Shown: positions 63,005 to 64,000 of the stretch, one piece after another | Layout: each line of letters starts with the position of its first letter | Position numbering within the stretch: the stretch's first letter is position 1 | NCBI GenBank assembly: GCA_036825195.1 | Contig: DAISYQ010000008.1 | Location: 18,651 to 82,650 of the forward strand | From: UBA2210 sp036825195 | GTDB lineage: Bacteria; Desulfobacterota; Syntrophia; Syntrophales; UBA2210 | Length of the DNA stretch: 64,000 nucleotides | Direction: 5' to 3' | Program-made: the position numbers and the translations under genes | The notes under the pieces: generated by a model | What the model was told of the DNA's origin: nothing | Seen by the model: the letters and a program-made list of their open reading frames with translations, nothing else | The model's database searches: none

Positions 63005-64000
63005 ATGATGTCTTTCCAATACACAGAAGAACAAAAAAAACTGAAGATGCGAGTACGGAAGTTTGCCGAAGAGAAGCTTGCGCCCATAGCTCCGGTGGTT
63101 GATACGACGCTTGAGATTTCATGGGACGTGGTAAGGTTCTTGGCCGAAGAAGAGTTGTTCCGGTTTGTCGTTCCCGTGGAATACGGAGGAGTCGGTATTC
63201 TGCCGTCCAATCTGGCGATCATACGGGAGGAGTTGAGCCGGGTATGTATTCAGGCCGATGATACCTTTATCATGTGCGCCATGGGTGGAATTCCGTTGAT
63301 TTTATTCGGAACCGAAGGGCAGAGGAAAAAGTATCTTCCCCGGGTCGCCACAGGGGAAATAATCGGTTCGTACAGCCTGACCGAAGAGACCAGCGGTTCC
63401 GATGTCGCCAGTATCACGACAACGGCCATGCTGGACGGTGATCACTATGTTCTCAACGGGAAGAAGTGTTATGCCTCCAACGGCGGAGGTGCCGAGATGT
63501 GCAGTGTGTTCGCAAAAACCGATCCAACGCTCGGCGGGAAGGGGATCACGGCCTTTGTTATCGATGCGAAAACGCCGCAACCCGGCCTGACCACAAAGAT
63601 CATGAATCTGGTAGCCTCCCATCCCGGATATGAAATTATTTTTGATAATTATCGCGTTCCCAAGGAAAATGTAGTCGGTGAGCCGGGCAAGGGCATGAGA
63701 ATAGCGATGACGACCCTGGATGTATGTCGTTGTTCGGTTGGGGCCGCAACCGTTGGTATTGCCCAGGCCGCGTATGAGGAGGCACTGAGGTTTGCACAAG
63801 GCCGCCAGGCCTTCGGTCAGCCGATAGCTGGATTCCAGGCGATACAGATGAAATTAGCGGATATGGTTACCAATATTCAGGCTGCCAGACTGCTCGTGAG
63901 CCAGTCCGCGGCGATGACCGATATCAATCATCCCGCGAAGACCCTTGGCAGGGCGTCAATGGCAAAGCTCTTCGCCACCGAAATGGCGAGTCGTGTTGTT
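63005..64000 (+). CDS. Acyl-CoA dehydrogenase, partial (continues past the window)
   Basis: 332 codons are open from ATG 63005 (ATG 63008 is in frame too), with AAAGGGG upstream, to the window end. The N-terminal helical domain begins FQYTEEQKKLKMRVRKFAEE. The flavin motif reads YSLTEETSGSDVASITTTA, with ETSGSD where EPxAGSD is usual. The C-terminal half starts with QGRQAFGQPIAGFQAIQMKL. About 50 residues, including the possible YEGT base, lie beyond the edge. It is the fourth acyl-CoA dehydrogenase within 12.6 kb and is not close to the 512-residue pair. Confidence 0.9.
   Translation, partial: MMSFQYTEEQKKLKMRVRKFAEEKLAPIAPVVDTTLEISWDVVRFLAEEELFRFVVPVEYGGVGILPSNLAIIREELSRVCIQADDTFIMCAMGGIPLILFGTEGQRKKYLPRVATGEIIGSYSLTEETSGSDVASITTTAMLDGDHYVLNGKKCYASNGGGAEMCSVFAKTDPTLGGKGITAFVIDAKTPQPGLTTKIMNLVASHPGYEIIFDNYRVPKENVVGEPGKGMRIAMTTLDVCRCSVGAATVGIAQAAYEEALRFAQGRQAFGQPIAGFQAIQMKLADMVTNIQAARLLVSQSAAMTDINHPAKTLGRASMAKLFATEMASRVV

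Noticed and set aside
1..64000. CRISPR arrays, tRNA or rRNA genes, insertion sequences, riboswitches
   Set aside because: No regularly spaced direct repeats, cloverleaf, rRNA core sequence, transposase frame or known aptamer was recognised on either strand.

Overview
The window comes from a Gram-negative, probably strictly anaerobic bacterium, most likely Desulfobacterota (former Deltaproteobacteria). The evidence is an LPS heptose epimerase, three TRAP-type acid uptake systems, many acyl-CoA dehydrogenases and CaiB/BaiF CoA-transferases, a UbiD/UbiX decarboxylase cassette, and the housekeeping block rsmG-parA-parB-dnaA-dnaN-gyrB-gyrA. The phylum is inferred from gene content; no rRNA or tRNA gene was found.

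Region 1 (1-11.4 kb): the 5' end of a YihY/BrkB membrane protein, a secreted FG-GAP repeat protein, and a TRAP transporter (minus strand) divergent from a single-chain hydantoinase A+B / 5-oxoprolinase-like enzyme. A Pct-like CoA-transferase with an extra C-terminal domain follows. Region 2 (11.5-16.7 kb): a pyridoxamine-oxidase-like gene remnant, a 1289-residue degenerate cyclase/AAA/TPR signalling ATPase, and a small exported protein. Region 3 (16.7-34.1 kb): the replication-origin neighbourhood. It holds gyrA, gyrB, dnaN, dnaA, a DnaA-box cluster, parB, parA, rsmG, a TrmJ-like methyltransferase, hldD, an FAH-family hydrolase, a DegP/Q protease, a monofunctional HhH-GPD glycosylase, a PHP protein carrying a perfect parS site inside its coding sequence, YjbQ and a CBS protein.

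Region 4 (34.4-64 kb) is a catabolic island on the plus strand. First comes a CaiB CoA-transferase, an MFS transporter and UbiD-LpdD-UbiX, which suggests CoA activation and decarboxylation of an (aromatic) carboxylic acid. Next are a PAS-LuxR regulator, a second TRAP system, and an acyl-CoA ligase, enoyl-CoA hydratase, CaiB, BadH-like dehydrogenase, metal-ligand-less amidohydrolase and acyl-CoA dehydrogenase. A nitroreductase, another hydratase and a third TRAP system follow, then three more acyl-CoA dehydrogenases, the last cut by the window end. The order resembles activation plus beta-oxidation of an alicyclic or aromatic acid, but the substrate cannot be read from sequence.

The main unexplained signals are in region 4. 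A roughly 60-bp element is repeated ungapped in four intergenic regions (34414, 41967, 55030, 60304), always on the same strand and upstream of catabolic genes, with 28 columns identical in all four; it looks like an operator/promoter of one regulon, with the PAS-LuxR protein as a candidate regulator. Two 512-residue acyl-CoA dehydrogenases share a 671-bp stretch without a single difference while their 5' halves diverge (gene conversion), and both carry an apparent winged-helix domain at the C terminus. All three TRAP operons have a strong hairpin between the binding-protein gene and the permease genes.
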